A stretch of DNA of 64,000 bases, taken from Bradyrhizobium sp. CCGUVB1N3. Its GTDB lineage: Bacteria; Pseudomonadota; Alphaproteobacteria; Rhizobiales; Xanthobacteraceae. Every line of letters starts with the position of its first letter. Positions within the stretch are counted from its first letter, which is position 1. The stretch spans positions 8,993,501 to 9,057,500 of the forward strand of contig NZ_JANADR010000001.1 of the NCBI RefSeq assembly GCF_024199925.1, written 5' to 3'. The notes under the pieces were generated by a model. The model had not been told where the DNA came from and ran no database searches. It was given only the letters and a program-made list of their open reading frames with translations. The position numbers and the translations under genes are program-made. This document shows positions 47,328 through 55,576 of this stretch, in pieces.

Positions 47328-47399
47328 AGAGGAGCGGCAAGGATGAACGCGTTGCCTCAGGCAGCCGTCAAGCGGCCTTGTACCTAGGCAGCCTCGGCC

Positions 47400-47963
47400 T
47401 TACGCAGCCTTGGCCTTCGCGACATGTGTCGCGATCGCGTCCATCAGTGCCGGCGACAGACAGTCATAGGGCTCGAGCCCGATTTCCTTCAGCCGCGAAC
47501 GGATGCCGGCCATCTGCTCCGGCTTCACGCCCGATTCGATCACCGAGGAGACGAAGGCGGCAAATTGCGGTGCCTGCGAGCCCTGCTCCTGGAACAGCTC
47601 GGGATGGATGAAGTCGAGGCCGTAGAACGGGTGGCCCTTGTTCTCGATGCGGCCGTACATGTGCGTGCCGCAGGCCTTGCAGGCGTAGCGCTGGATCACC
47701 GCCGAGGGGTCGACGATCTGCAGCTTGTCGCCGTTCTCGAGCACGGAGACGTTCTGGCGCGGCACCACGGCGACGACGGAGAACGTCGCGCCCTGCGGCT
47801 TCCAGCACTTGGTGCAGCCGCAGGCGTGGTTGTGCGCCACGTCGCCCTTGATACCGACCTTGACCGCGTGGTCCTTGCATTTGCAGGCCAGCGTGCCGCC
47901 GGCAAAGCTGCCGCTGCCGTGTTTGAGGCCATTGTCGATCGAGGGATGGAGAGCAACAGTCAT
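47400..47963 (-). CDS. gfa: S-(hydroxymethyl)glutathione synthase (glutathione-dependent formaldehyde-activating enzyme)
   Basis: Gfa helps glutathione condense with formaldehyde to S-hydroxymethylglutathione. The 187-residue product has the expected length. The two zinc sites of the Gfa fold are visible as CKCKDH, CGCTKC and CKACGTH. It is the last gene of the xoxF-xoxG-flhA-gfa operon, 33 bp after flhA, and hands its product to FlhA. Confidence 0.95.
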   Translation of the reverse strand: MTVALHPSIDNGLKHGSGSFAGGTLACKCKDHAVKVGIKGDVAHNHACGCTKCWKPQGATFSVVAVVPRQNVSVLENGDKLQIVDPSAVIQRYACKACGTHMYGRIENKGHPFYGLDFIHPELFQEQGSQAPQFAAFVSSVIESGVKPEQMAGIRSRLKEIGLEPYDCLSPALMDAIATHVAKAKAA

Positions 47964-47996
47964 GGGACGATCCTCCTAGTGGGTGATGGTTCTGGT

Positions 47997-49106
47997 TTAG
48001 TAGACGACGACCGAGCGGATCGATTTGCCCTCGTGCATCAGGTCGAAGCCCTTGTTGATGTCTTCGAGCTTCAGCACGTGGGTGATCATGGGATCGATCT
48101 GGATCTTTCCGTTCATGTACCAGTCGACGATCTTGGGCACGTCGGTGCGGCCGCGCGCGCCGCCGAACGCGGTGCCTCTCCAGTTGCGCCCGGTGACGAG
48201 CTGGAACGGACGTGTGGCGATCTCCTTGCCGGCTTCCGCAACACCGATGATGATCGAGGTTCCCCAGCCACGATGACAGCATTCCAGGGCCTGGCGCATC
48301 ACCGTGGTGTTGCCGGTACAGTCGAAGGTGTAGTCGGCGCCGCCATCGGTCAGCGTCACCAGATGCTGGACGATGTCGCCGGTCACCTTCTTGGGGTTGA
48401 CGAAGTGCGTCATGCCGAACCTGCGGCCCCAATCCTCCTTGGAGTCGTTGATGTCGACGCCGATGATCTTGTCGGCGCCGGCCATCTTGGCGCCCTGGAT
48501 GACGTTGAGACCGATGCCGCCGAGACCGAACACCACGACGTTGGAGCCCGGCGTGACCTTGGCGGTGTTGACGACGGCGCCGACGCCGGTCGTGACACCG
48601 CAGCCGATGTAGCAGCTCTTGTCGAAGGGGGCATCCTCGCGGATCTTGGCGACCGCGATCTCCGGCAGCACCGTGAAGTTCGAGAAGGTCGAGCAGCCCA
48701 TGTAGTGATAGATCGGCTTACCCTTGTAGGAGAAGCGGCTGGTGCCGTCCGGCATCACGCCCTTGCCTTGCGTCGCGCGGATCGCGGTACAGAGGTTGGT
48801 CTTCCCGCTCAGGCAGCTTTTGCACTGCCGGCATTCAGGCGTGTAGAGCGGGATGACGTGATCGCCAGGCTTCACCGAGGTCACGCCTGCGCCGATCTCG
48901 CGGATGATGCCGGCGCCCTCGTGGCCGAGGATGGAGGGGAAGATTCCTTCGCTGTCGAAACCGTCGAGCGTGTAGGCGTCGGTGTGGCAGATTCCGGTTG
49001 CCTTGATCTCGACCAGAACTTCGCCGGCCTTCGGTCCTTCCAGATCGACCTCGACGATTTCAAGCGGTTTTTTCGCTTCGAAAGCGACCGCGGCACGTGT
49101 CTTCAT
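47997..49106 (-). CDS. flhA: S-(hydroxymethyl)glutathione dehydrogenase / class III alcohol dehydrogenase
   Basis: A 369-residue zinc-dependent medium-chain dehydrogenase. Catalytic zinc ligands are in [14 protein letters not shown] and [13 protein letters not shown]; the structural zinc site is the four-Cys block [15 protein letters not shown]. The NAD site is [11 protein letters not shown]. It oxidises S-hydroxymethylglutathione to S-formylglutathione. Its place right after xoxG supports formaldehyde oxidation downstream of methanol dehydrogenase. Confidence 0.96.
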   Translation of the reverse strand: MKTRAAVAFEAKKPLEIVEVDLEGPKAGEVLVEIKATGICHTDAYTLDGFDSEGIFPSILGHEGAGIIREIGAGVTSVKPGDHVIPLYTPECRQCKSCLSGKTNLCTAIRATQGKGVMPDGTSRFSYKGKPIYHYMGCSTFSNFTVLPEIAVAKIREDAPFDKSCYIGCGVTTGVGAVVNTAKVTPGSNVVVFGLGGIGLNVIQGAKMAGADKIIGVDINDSKEDWGRRFGMTHFVNPKKVTGDIVQHLVTLTDGGADYTFDCTGNTTVMRQALECCHRGWGTSIIIGVAEAGKEIATRPFQLVTGRNWRGTAFGGARGRTDVPKIVDWYMNGKIQIDPMITHVLKLEDINKGFDLMHEGKSIRSVVVY

Positions 49107-49169
49107 CGTAAGCTCCTCAAATTCTCTCCCGGAGACGCCAAGAAGTGATCTCGGTCGAGCTCCAAACGT

Positions 49170-49691
49170 TCATTTCCTGCCCATACAGGAGTCTTCGGCC
49201 TTGGTGTAGGCCTCCATCTTGTCCTCATGCTTGCCCGGTCGCGCGCGGCCCCAGGCTTCGTTGGAACGGGCGCGCAGATAGACATAGAGATCGTCCATGT
49301 AGCAGGCCACGTTCGGATTATCGCCGAAGGCCGGCATCACGTTCTCCTGCGCCGTCGAGATGTTTTTGCGGCCGGAGGCAACGACGCCGAGGAAGTCGGC
49401 GTAATTCATCGTCTTCAGCGAGTCCTTCAATGCCGGCGCGTAGGTGGATCCCATTCCGTCGGGGCCATGACAGACGTGGCAGTCCGAGTGATAGCGCCGG
49501 TAGCCGGAATAGGTGTACCAGTCCACGTTGCCGTCGGCCGAAATCTTGTAGGTCGGGTTTCCTTCCTTATCGAGCCACTCACCATTTTCATTTTGCTTGA
49601 CGGCAGTCGGATCGTCCGAGCCGTCTGCGAACGCAATTCCACCGGACGCGACGAAGATCATCGCAGCTATGACAGAGCAGATTCTACGCAA
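49170..49691 (-). CDS. xoxG: Cytochrome c XoxG (electron acceptor of XoxF)
   Basis: A 173-residue c-type cytochrome with signal peptide (MRRICSVIAAMIFVASGGIAF). The haem motif CHVCH is at 71-75, and the axial Met is probably in ENVMPAFGDNP. The position between xoxF and flhA and the YDW/YRRYHSDC context match XoxG, which accepts electrons from XoxF and is tuned to lanthanide enzymes. The start codon is a TTG at 49691, behind GAGGAAAA; the next in-frame ATG would remove half the signal peptide. Confidence 0.92.
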   Translation of the reverse strand: MRRICSVIAAMIFVASGGIAFADGSDDPTAVKQNENGEWLDKEGNPTYKISADGNVDWYTYSGYRRYHSDCHVCHGPDGMGSTYAPALKDSLKTMNYADFLGVVASGRKNISTAQENVMPAFGDNPNVACYMDDLYVYLRARSNEAWGRARPGKHEDKMEAYTKAEDSCMGRK

Positions 49692-49771
49692 GAGAGTTTT
49701 CCTCGACAGCGCGCGTGGAGACGAGCCGGCGCGTGGAGTTGATCCACGCGCCGGGACGATACGAGGTTGAG

Positions 49772-51574
49772 CTAGTTCGGCAGCGAGAACACGGTCAGCG
49801 TACCGCCGAGTGCCGTGTAGTTGCTGAGCGCCGCATAGCCACCGACTGCACCGAGACCGGCGGTCGGATCGGTCAGGCCTGCCGCCAGACCGATGCCGGC
49901 CCAGCCGCCCACGCCGGAGAGCACTGCGACGTACTGCTTGCCGCCGTTCTCATAGGTCGTGACGTTGCCGATGATGCCGGAAGGAGTCTTGAACTTGTAG
50001 AGCTCCTTGCCGGTCTTGGCGTCGACCGCCTTCAGGTAGCCTTCGAGCGTGCCGTAGAACACCACGCCGCCGGCGGTTGCGAGCGCACCCGACCAGACCG
50101 AGAACTGCTCCTTGTTCGACCACACGATCTTGCCGGTCTTGCCGTCCCAGGCGATGAAGTTGCCCATGTGGGTCTCGCCTTGCGGCGGATACATCGAGAG
50201 CGTCGCGCCCACATAGGGCTGGCCCGCGGTGTAGCTGACCTTGAACGGTTCGTAGTCCATGCAGACGTGGTTGGTCGGAACGTAGAACAGCTGCGTATCC
50301 GGCGAGTAGGCTGCCGGCTGCTCGTCCTTGCTGCCGAGCGCGGCCGGGCAGATACCCTTGGTGTTGTGATCCTCTCCGCCCTTCTCGGTGGAAGCAGCAT
50401 CGAGAACCTTCGGACGGCCATAGGTCGGCGAGTTCTTGTCCATGTCGACGCCGGAGGTCCAGTTCACCTTCGGATCGTACTTCTCGGCGACCAGCAGCTC
50501 GCCCGATTCACGGTCCAGCGTGTAGCCGAGACCGTTGCGGTCGAAGTGGGTGAGCAGCTTGCGCGCCTGACCATTGATCGCCTGGTCGGAGAGGATCATC
50601 TCGTTGATGCCGTCATAGTCCCACTCGTCGTGGGGCGTCATCTGGTAGACCCACTTGGCGACTCCGGTGTCGGGATTGCGGGCCCAGATCGTCATCGACC
50701 ACTTGTTGTCGCCCGGACGCTGCTTCGGGTTCCAGGTCGACGGGTTGCCGGAGCCGTAATAGACGAGGTTCAGAGCAGGATCATAGGAGATCCAGCCCCA
50801 GGTGGCTCCGCCGCCGATCTTCCATTGATCGCCTTGCCAGGTCTTGAGGCTGGAGTCCTTGCCGATCGGCTTGCCGAGAGCTGTGGTCTTGTCGTCAACC
50901 AGGATCTGATCATCCGGCCCTTCCGAGTACCCTCGCCAGGCCAGCTTGCCCGTCTTGATGTCGTAGGCGGTCATATGGGCTTGAACGCCAAACTCACCGC
51001 CGGAGATGCCGATCAGCACCTTGTCCTTGACGACCATCGGCGCCGAGGTGCCTGTCTCGCCCTTGGTGGGATCGCCGTTCTTCGCACTCCAGGCGACTTG
51101 ACCGGTCTTGGCATCGAGCGCGACGAGCGTGGTGTCGGCTTGATGAAGGAAGATCTTGCCGTCGCCGTAGGCCAAGCCGCGGTTAACCGTGTCGCAGCAC
51201 ATCACCGGGATGACGTTCGGATCCTGCTTCGGCTCGTACTTCCAGACGATCTTGTTCTCGTTCGAAAGGTCAATGGCGTAGACCTTGTTCGGGAACGGCG
51301 TGTGGACGTACATCATGTTGCCGATGACCAGCGGCCCGCCTTCATGGCCGCGCAGCACGCCGGTCGAGAAGGTCCAGGCGACCTGAAGCTTGCCGACATT
51401 TTGTGCGTTGATCTGGTTCAACTTGGAATAGCGGCTGTTGGCATAATCGCCAGTCGGCATCACCCAGTCTTTCGGGTTCTGCACCATCTTGATCAGTTCG
51501 TCGTTGGCTGAAGCGCTGCCGACGGCGAGAGCCGCCGCGGAGCCGAGAAAGGTCGCCAGTAGTGCCTTGCGCAT
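49772..51574 (-). CDS. xoxF: Lanthanide-dependent methanol dehydrogenase XoxF
   Basis: Of two ATGs after the AGGAGG, the one at 51574 has the better 7-nt spacing (600 residues; signal cut near SASA). The vicinal cysteines are Cys126-Cys127 ([10 protein letters not shown]). The metal and catalytic residues are Glu194 (GGEFG), Asn277 (GSGN), Asp319 and Asp321 (EWDYDGINE). Asp321 is the extra Ln ligand absent in calcium MxaF. It oxidises methanol to formaldehyde (or formate) in the periplasm. No mxaF, mxaI or mxaG is present in the window. It leads the operon with xoxG, flhA and gfa. Confidence 0.97.
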   Translation of the reverse strand: MRKALLATFLGSAAALAVGSASANDELIKMVQNPKDWVMPTGDYANSRYSKLNQINAQNVGKLQVAWTFSTGVLRGHEGGPLVIGNMMYVHTPFPNKVYAIDLSNENKIVWKYEPKQDPNVIPVMCCDTVNRGLAYGDGKIFLHQADTTLVALDAKTGQVAWSAKNGDPTKGETGTSAPMVVKDKVLIGISGGEFGVQAHMTAYDIKTGKLAWRGYSEGPDDQILVDDKTTALGKPIGKDSSLKTWQGDQWKIGGGATWGWISYDPALNLVYYGSGNPSTWNPKQRPGDNKWSMTIWARNPDTGVAKWVYQMTPHDEWDYDGINEMILSDQAINGQARKLLTHFDRNGLGYTLDRESGELLVAEKYDPKVNWTSGVDMDKNSPTYGRPKVLDAASTEKGGEDHNTKGICPAALGSKDEQPAAYSPDTQLFYVPTNHVCMDYEPFKVSYTAGQPYVGATLSMYPPQGETHMGNFIAWDGKTGKIVWSNKEQFSVWSGALATAGGVVFYGTLEGYLKAVDAKTGKELYKFKTPSGIIGNVTTYENGGKQYVAVLSGVGGWAGIGLAAGLTDPTAGLGAVGGYAALSNYTALGGTLTVFSLPN

Positions 51575-51766
51575 AGTCATTCCTCCTAGGTCTCGTTTAT
51601 TGTTTCCGAAGCATTGCGTATCGCTGGGCACTGGGGTCCAGCGTCTGCTCGTGCAGGGCGGTCACGATTGGGACCAGAAACGATGCTGTGCTGTTTCCTC
51701 CTCCTGGATATGAGCCACAGGTCCGCTTTCAGGTGCGGCCCGTTTCTTGTTGTTCCTGGCACAATC

Positions 51767-51786
51767 CGTAACCGGTTCGTAAACGG
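51767..51786. promoter_or_regulatory. Direct repeat CGTAAcCGG/CGTAAaCGG upstream of xoxF
   Basis: CGTAACCGG (51767-51775) and CGTAAACGG (51778-51786) differ at one base and start 11 bp apart, one helical turn. This is a common layout for response-regulator binding sites. The heptamer CGTAAAC recurs at 57322-57328 between the third PQQ dehydrogenase and lanM. Regulatory role inferred. Confidence 0.4.
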
Positions 51787-51791
51787 GAAAC

Positions 51792-51808
51792 TTGCCCAAG
51801 AGAGAAGG
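51792..51808. repeat. 17-bp motif shared with the pqqA upstream region
   Basis: TTGCCCAAGAGAGAAGG here matches 58829-58845 at 16 of 17 positions; a second copy near pqqA at 58850 matches less well. It may be part of a dispersed genome repeat or a shared regulatory site. Confidence 0.5.
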
Positions 51809-52048
51809 GCATTTGCTTGACAGCGCAAAGGCGCGAACTTTTTGATTTTGCAGTAGCGAATTCAGCAGCTTCTGTGCTGCCGGGCCACTGGCACTGGACT
51901 CAGGTTCCCCTTGACGGCGCTGCAACTAAAGCGGAGGATCATCAATTAAGGATGGCAGACGGAGCACTGGCGCTTGCTCCAAAGACCGCCCTAATTTGAG
52001 GTAAACGTCGCTTCATCGTGACAGGGGCCCTCTGGCGGCACCCATAGC

Positions 52049-52063
52049 GATTTGAATCAAATC
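52049..52063. promoter_or_regulatory. Perfect 7+1+7 palindrome just upstream of the AraC-type gene
   Basis: GATTTGA-A-TCAAATC lies 13 bp before the ATG at 52077. At this position a bound protein would block translation initiation region transcription or cover the start; autoregulation by an unknown factor is possible. It is not a FixK/FNR box (spacing is wrong). Confidence 0.45.
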
Positions 52064-52076
52064 AGTGGCTGGGATC

Positions 52077-53045
52077 ATGTCCGACACAATACATACGCTC
52101 AGCACGACCGGACTCACGCCGAAGAGGCAGATCCAGAGCTGGGTCGACGGGCTGACAAGTCTCTGTGGACATTTCGACGTCGATCCGCTGGAAGCGACCG
52201 CGCTCGAAGGCCGCATCGACTACACCACGGTATCGCGCCTGAAACTCTGCCAGATCGAGGTGAGCCAGCATCGCATCGCGCACACGCATGCGCGCGCGAA
52301 GGCCAACGAGCACCCCTACATCAAGATTCATTTCCAGACCTACGGCATCTCCTATTTCGAGCAGGAAGGCCGTCACATCGAGTTGATGCCCGGCGACATC
52401 ATCGCCTATGACGTGTCCTGTCCGCACTCGATCATCAGCCCCGCCTTCACGCGGCACGACGTGGTGATCGTGCCGAAGGCCCTGCTGCGCGATCGGGGCT
52501 TCCCGTCCCAGCGGATGCCGGCCTGCAAGCTGACCGCGCGCACCGGCACCGGGCGAATCGCCCACGACTTCGTCCACGCCACTTTCGACGAGGCCGCCAA
52601 ACTGTCGGCGAACAGCGCGGTCGGCGTCGCCGATTCGCTGATCGACCTGTTGTTGCTGCCTCTGCGCGAGGCCGACACGATGTTCGATCGGGTCGGCCCC
52701 GAGGCGATGTATGTGCGTGCCCAATTTTTCATCCGCGAGCACCTGCGTGATCCGGACTTGTGCATCGACCAGATTTCCGCCGAGCTCGGTTGCTCCAAGC
52801 GTTATCTGCACATGCTGTTCAGCGAACGCGGCACGACGGTGAGCGACTACATCTGGCAGGCACGCCTTCAGAACTGCCGCCAGGAGCTCGAGGCCCACGC
52901 CGGAAAAACCATCACCGACGTCGCCTTCTCCTGGGGCTTCTCGAGCTCGTCACATTTCAGCCGTGTGTTCCGCAAGTATTTCGGCGTCGTGCCGTCGTCG
53001 ATCCACAAGGCGCAGCAGAACGCCGTTTCCTCTGAAGAGCACTAG
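52077..53045 (+). CDS. AraC-family transcriptional regulator divergent from xoxF
   Basis: A 322-residue regulator from the ATG at 52077. The N-terminal effector half has an AraC_binding_2-like stretch (HTHARAKANEHPYIKIHFQ, PGDIIAYDVSCPHS). The C-terminal part has the two helix-turn-helix motifs of AraC/XylS (LCIDQISAELGCSKRYLHMLF and TITDVAFSWGFSSSSHFSRVFRKYFG as two helices). Divergence from xoxF makes it a candidate regulator of methanol or alcohol oxidation genes, although the known XoxF regulators are usually two-component systems. The effector is unknown. Confidence 0.9.
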   Translation: MSDTIHTLSTTGLTPKRQIQSWVDGLTSLCGHFDVDPLEATALEGRIDYTTVSRLKLCQIEVSQHRIAHTHARAKANEHPYIKIHFQTYGISYFEQEGRHIELMPGDIIAYDVSCPHSIISPAFTRHDVVIVPKALLRDRGFPSQRMPACKLTARTGTGRIAHDFVHATFDEAAKLSANSAVGVADSLIDLLLLPLREADTMFDRVGPEAMYVRAQFFIREHLRDPDLCIDQISAELGCSKRYLHMLFSERGTTVSDYIWQARLQNCRQELEAHAGKTITDVAFSWGFSSSSHFSRVFRKYFGVVPSSIHKAQQNAVSSEEH

Positions 53046-53074
53046 GCGCTTGCGCGCTTGCGACAAGCTTCATC

Positions 53075-54109
53075 TCACGACGAAGCTTGTGACGGACCGC
53101 TGCCCTTGTGCATGACGCGTCGCCAGACGATTTCCGTCAGACCCACTGCAATGAGGCCGAACGTGCCCCCCGTGATCACGTTGACCACGCGCTCCTCGGC
53201 AATTCCGCTTGCCCCGCCCGCGAACGACGCCGCAAGGGCGATGAAGAAGCAGCGCAAGCCGAAGCCCACGATATAGCGCGAGAATGCGATCAGCGTGAGC
53301 GTCGCGCCGAGAACAGCGAGCGCATAGCCGGCGCGACTCTCGGGCAGCGTGATCCCCACCAGGAGGCCGAGCGGGACACCGACGAACGCTCCGATGGCGC
53401 GCTGCTTCAGCTTCCCGGTAGACGCCGCGAGATCGCCGACGACGACGCTTGCGGCCGACCACATCACCCATTGCCCCTGAGCCAGACGCAAAGCCTCGAC
53501 CAGGGCTGCTGCAGCAAAGACAGCCATCGCCGTTGCGGCTGCCGGCAGAAGCCATTCGGCGGCAGGTCCGTAAGAGGGCGGTGCGTGGTCAGGGCGGCGC
53601 CGCTGGTCATAGATCTGGATGCCGCAGACGAGGGCGAGCGCAATCGGGGACGACGCCACGATCACGCCGGCATGACGCAGGGCCTCGGACGCGCTCACTC
53701 CCTCGCGCACCTCGCAGGCGAGATAGACCGCCGGGATGAAGACCCAATTGCCCAGCGTCCGCAAGGCGTCTCCGTAGCGCGTCACGGCCACGGCAAGGAA
53801 GCCGGCCAGCGCCGTCAGCGCTACGAACAGCGGTTTGATGGGAGCGGCGAGGAAAAGGATGACGAAGGTGACGACGATGGCGAGGTAGTGCAGCGCGACC
53901 GCCCGCGGAGCGAGATGCAGCTTCAGCGCGGGAATGAGCAGGGAAACCGCGACCAGTCCCAGATTGAGCAGCGCCGCTTCACGGAAGAGGAAATAGGCCG
54001 CCACGAGCGGGCCGACGACGACCAGCGCTCTGACGAGCTCGCCGGTCTTGATCTCCCGGAAGAGGACACCGCGCAGGCCTTCAGCGGACGGGATGGTCGG
54101 TGAGCTCAC
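53075..54109 (-). CDS. FUSC-family membrane protein (aromatic acid exporter-like)
   Basis: A 344-residue protein with two blocks of about five membrane segments each, the arrangement of half-size FUSC/YccC proteins, which are linked to export of aromatic acids. Segments such as YLAIVVTFVILFLAAPI and LALVCGIQIYDQRRRPD lie in block one; ASVVVGDLAASTGKLKQRAIGAFVGVP (split over a loop) is the conserved FUSC region. The start is a GTG at 54109. Substrate unknown; it is not clearly part of the neighbouring operons. Confidence 0.8.
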   Translation of the reverse strand: MSSPTIPSAEGLRGVLFREIKTGELVRALVVVGPLVAAYFLFREAALLNLGLVAVSLLIPALKLHLAPRAVALHYLAIVVTFVILFLAAPIKPLFVALTALAGFLAVAVTRYGDALRTLGNWVFIPAVYLACEVREGVSASEALRHAGVIVASSPIALALVCGIQIYDQRRRPDHAPPSYGPAAEWLLPAAATAMAVFAAAALVEALRLAQGQWVMWSAASVVVGDLAASTGKLKQRAIGAFVGVPLGLLVGITLPESRAGYALAVLGATLTLIAFSRYIVGFGLRCFFIALAASFAGGASGIAEERVVNVITGGTFGLIAVGLTEIVWRRVMHKGSGPSQASS

Positions 54110-54221
54110 GATGGCACCGGATCGTCAGGGGACCACGATGCATAGCACGGAAATAGCCGCGGTGCCTTTGGCGCGAAGCAGTGCGGGGCGCACGCGAGCG
54201 CCGTGCTGCACTCTCGCACTC

Positions 54222-54243
54222 ATCGCCCGGCTTGACCGGGGCA
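54222..54243. repeat. REP-like palindromic element
   Basis: CCCGG-CTTGA-CCGGG inside ATCGCCCGGCTTGACC-type sequence resembles short extragenic palindromes common in Bradyrhizobium and relatives. It lies in the 174-bp gap between the FUSC gene and the binding-protein gene. Confidence 0.4.
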
Positions 54244-54283
54244 TGACAGCGGACAACGAGCGCTGCCGTCGTAATGATGAGTC

Positions 54284-55210
54284 TCACCGCTGGATGATCT
54301 GCTTCCAGACGTCGCCGAGGATCGCCGGCTCGCGTGGCGGCAGGTAGGTGAGCCCGGCCCGCTTGCCGAGCTCGGCTATCTTACCTTCTGCCATGAGCTC
54401 GGTGAGCGCCTTGTCGACGGCGGTGATCAGGGCGGGATCGCTGGCAAGCCCGACATAGCCGCGATTGGCGCCGATCGGATAATAATAGCCGGACGCGGTG
54501 ATCGCGGTGTCGGGATGGGCGGCACGGTGGGCGTCGTAGCGGGCGAGATCGAGCAGTGTCGCATCATAGTCGCCGCGGTCGAGCGCGCCCAGGAGGTCGT
54601 CACGGCCGGGAACGAGATGCGTGATGCCGTCGATCAGCCGCCCCTTGTCGTAGGTCATCAGGATGGCATCGCCGAGCGATCCGCTTTCGATGGCGAGACG
54701 CAGACCCGCGAGATCACCGATATCGGCGATCTTGCGGTCGCGCGCCTTCGGACCGAGCACGACCGTCATCGGCGAATAGATGTAGGGCTGGCTCGGCGCG
54801 AGCACGCCGAGCGCGACGCGGCGCCTGCGGTCGTCGCGGGTCGCGCCGTCGAAATCCGGAAGCCTTGCGGTCTTCATGCCGGGGACGACGAGGGAATCGC
54901 GGGTCAGTGCGTAGCTGCCCACCAGCGCGCAGCGTCCGTCCGACAGCAGCGCGTTGGCTTCGAGCTGCGGGCTCGAATCTTCATCCAGCTTGCTTTCGAA
55001 CCACTGGATCTGGAGCGGCCGGTCGAGCCGTTGTGCGATCGCCTCCGCCAGCGTCACGTCGAACCCTGCGCCCGGCTTGCCACGGTGATGCACGGACAGC
55101 GGCGGCCGGTCCTCATCGAGGCATATTCGCAACGGATCGGCTGCATCGGCGACTGTTGCGAGAGCCGCAAGCATCGCGGCAAGGCCGAACGCCCCAAGCC
55201 GAAGTCTCAT
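54284..55210 (-). CDS. Quinoprotein-associated periplasmic binding protein (XoxJ/MoxJ-like)
   Basis: The ATG at 55210 (MRLRLGAFGLAAMLAAL) gives 308 residues with a signal peptide ending in ADAA. It is an SBP_bac_3-type protein (LRICLDEDRPPLSV, GAGFDVTLAEAIAQRL). It lacks associated permease and ATPase genes. Proteins of this type encoded with PQQ dehydrogenases (MxaJ, XoxJ and relatives) are thought to help activate or load the dehydrogenase rather than import a solute. Its start overlaps the stop of the cytochrome c gene (ATGA), linking it to the PQQ dehydrogenase-cytochrome operon. Confidence 0.88.
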   Translation of the reverse strand: MRLRLGAFGLAAMLAALATVADAADPLRICLDEDRPPLSVHHRGKPGAGFDVTLAEAIAQRLDRPLQIQWFESKLDEDSSPQLEANALLSDGRCALVGSYALTRDSLVVPGMKTARLPDFDGATRDDRRRRVALGVLAPSQPYIYSPMTVVLGPKARDRKIADIGDLAGLRLAIESGSLGDAILMTYDKGRLIDGITHLVPGRDDLLGALDRGDYDATLLDLARYDAHRAAHPDTAITASGYYYPIGANRGYVGLASDPALITAVDKALTELMAEGKIAELGKRAGLTYLPPREPAILGDVWKQIIQR

Positions 55211-55563
55211 GGCCGTCTCCGGCTCGAAATGTAGGCCCAGAGATCGGTGATCTCGTCCTCGCTGAGGATGTCGCCCCATGGCGGCATCTTGTTGTTTTTG
55301 CCGTTCTTCACCGTGGTGACGAAACGCGTCTTGTCGTCGGGGAAGGCGCGCAGGTCCGGCGTAATGGTGCCGGAGCTCATCATGCCGGGACCGTGGCAAT
55401 GCGAGCATTTTTCGGCGTAGGTCGCCTTGCCGTGGTCGACCTGCGCCTGCACGGGGTTGCCATTCGGTTCATCCGCGGCGCGGGCGGTCGCTACGGACGC
55501 AACCGCCAGCCCCGCGACGGCAGCGAATGTCGCCGCCGTCCTGATCAAAGTGTCTTTCAGCAC
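55207..55563 (-). CDS. Small exported cytochrome c
   Basis: A GTG at 55563 gives 118 residues starting with a good signal peptide (TLIRTAATFAAVAGLAVASV). The haem motif CSHCH is followed by GPGMM, and the axial Met is likely in KMPPWGDILSEDEI. It lies 13 bp after the PQQ dehydrogenase gene and shares ATGA with the binding-protein gene. It is the natural electron acceptor of that dehydrogenase, as cytochrome c550 is for ExaA. The frame is open further upstream into the dehydrogenase gene, but only this start gives a signal peptide. Confidence 0.88.
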   Translation of the reverse strand: MLKDTLIRTAATFAAVAGLAVASVATARAADEPNGNPVQAQVDHGKATYAEKCSHCHGPGMMSSGTITPDLRAFPDDKTRFVTTVKNGKNNKMPPWGDILSEDEITDLWAYISSRRRP

Positions 55564-55576
55564 ATCGAACCCGTGG

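Larger units (their letters stand above)
46755..47399. other. 645-bp gap with two hairpins and no credible gene
   Basis: The region between the IorA-like gene and gfa holds the intrinsic terminator at 47093-47130 and the hairpin at 47294-47327 (both listed), plus the promoter region of the IorAB-like genes. Several short frames exist but none has a plausible start or protein-like composition. Confidence 0.6.
51632..52076. other. Divergent xoxF/AraC intergenic region with repeats
   Basis: About 440 bp with no credible gene. It carries the direct repeats at 51767-51786, the motif at 51792-51808 shared with the pqqA leader, the palindrome at 52049-52063, and on the minus strand an extra AGGAGGAGGAAAC (about 51694-51706) inside the presumed xoxF leader. 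Promoters could not be placed with confidence. Confidence 0.55.

Noticed and set aside
51614..51820. Plus-strand 68-codon frame upstream of xoxF
   Set aside because: It runs through the presumed xoxF leader, has no ribosome-binding sequence and unconvincing protein composition.
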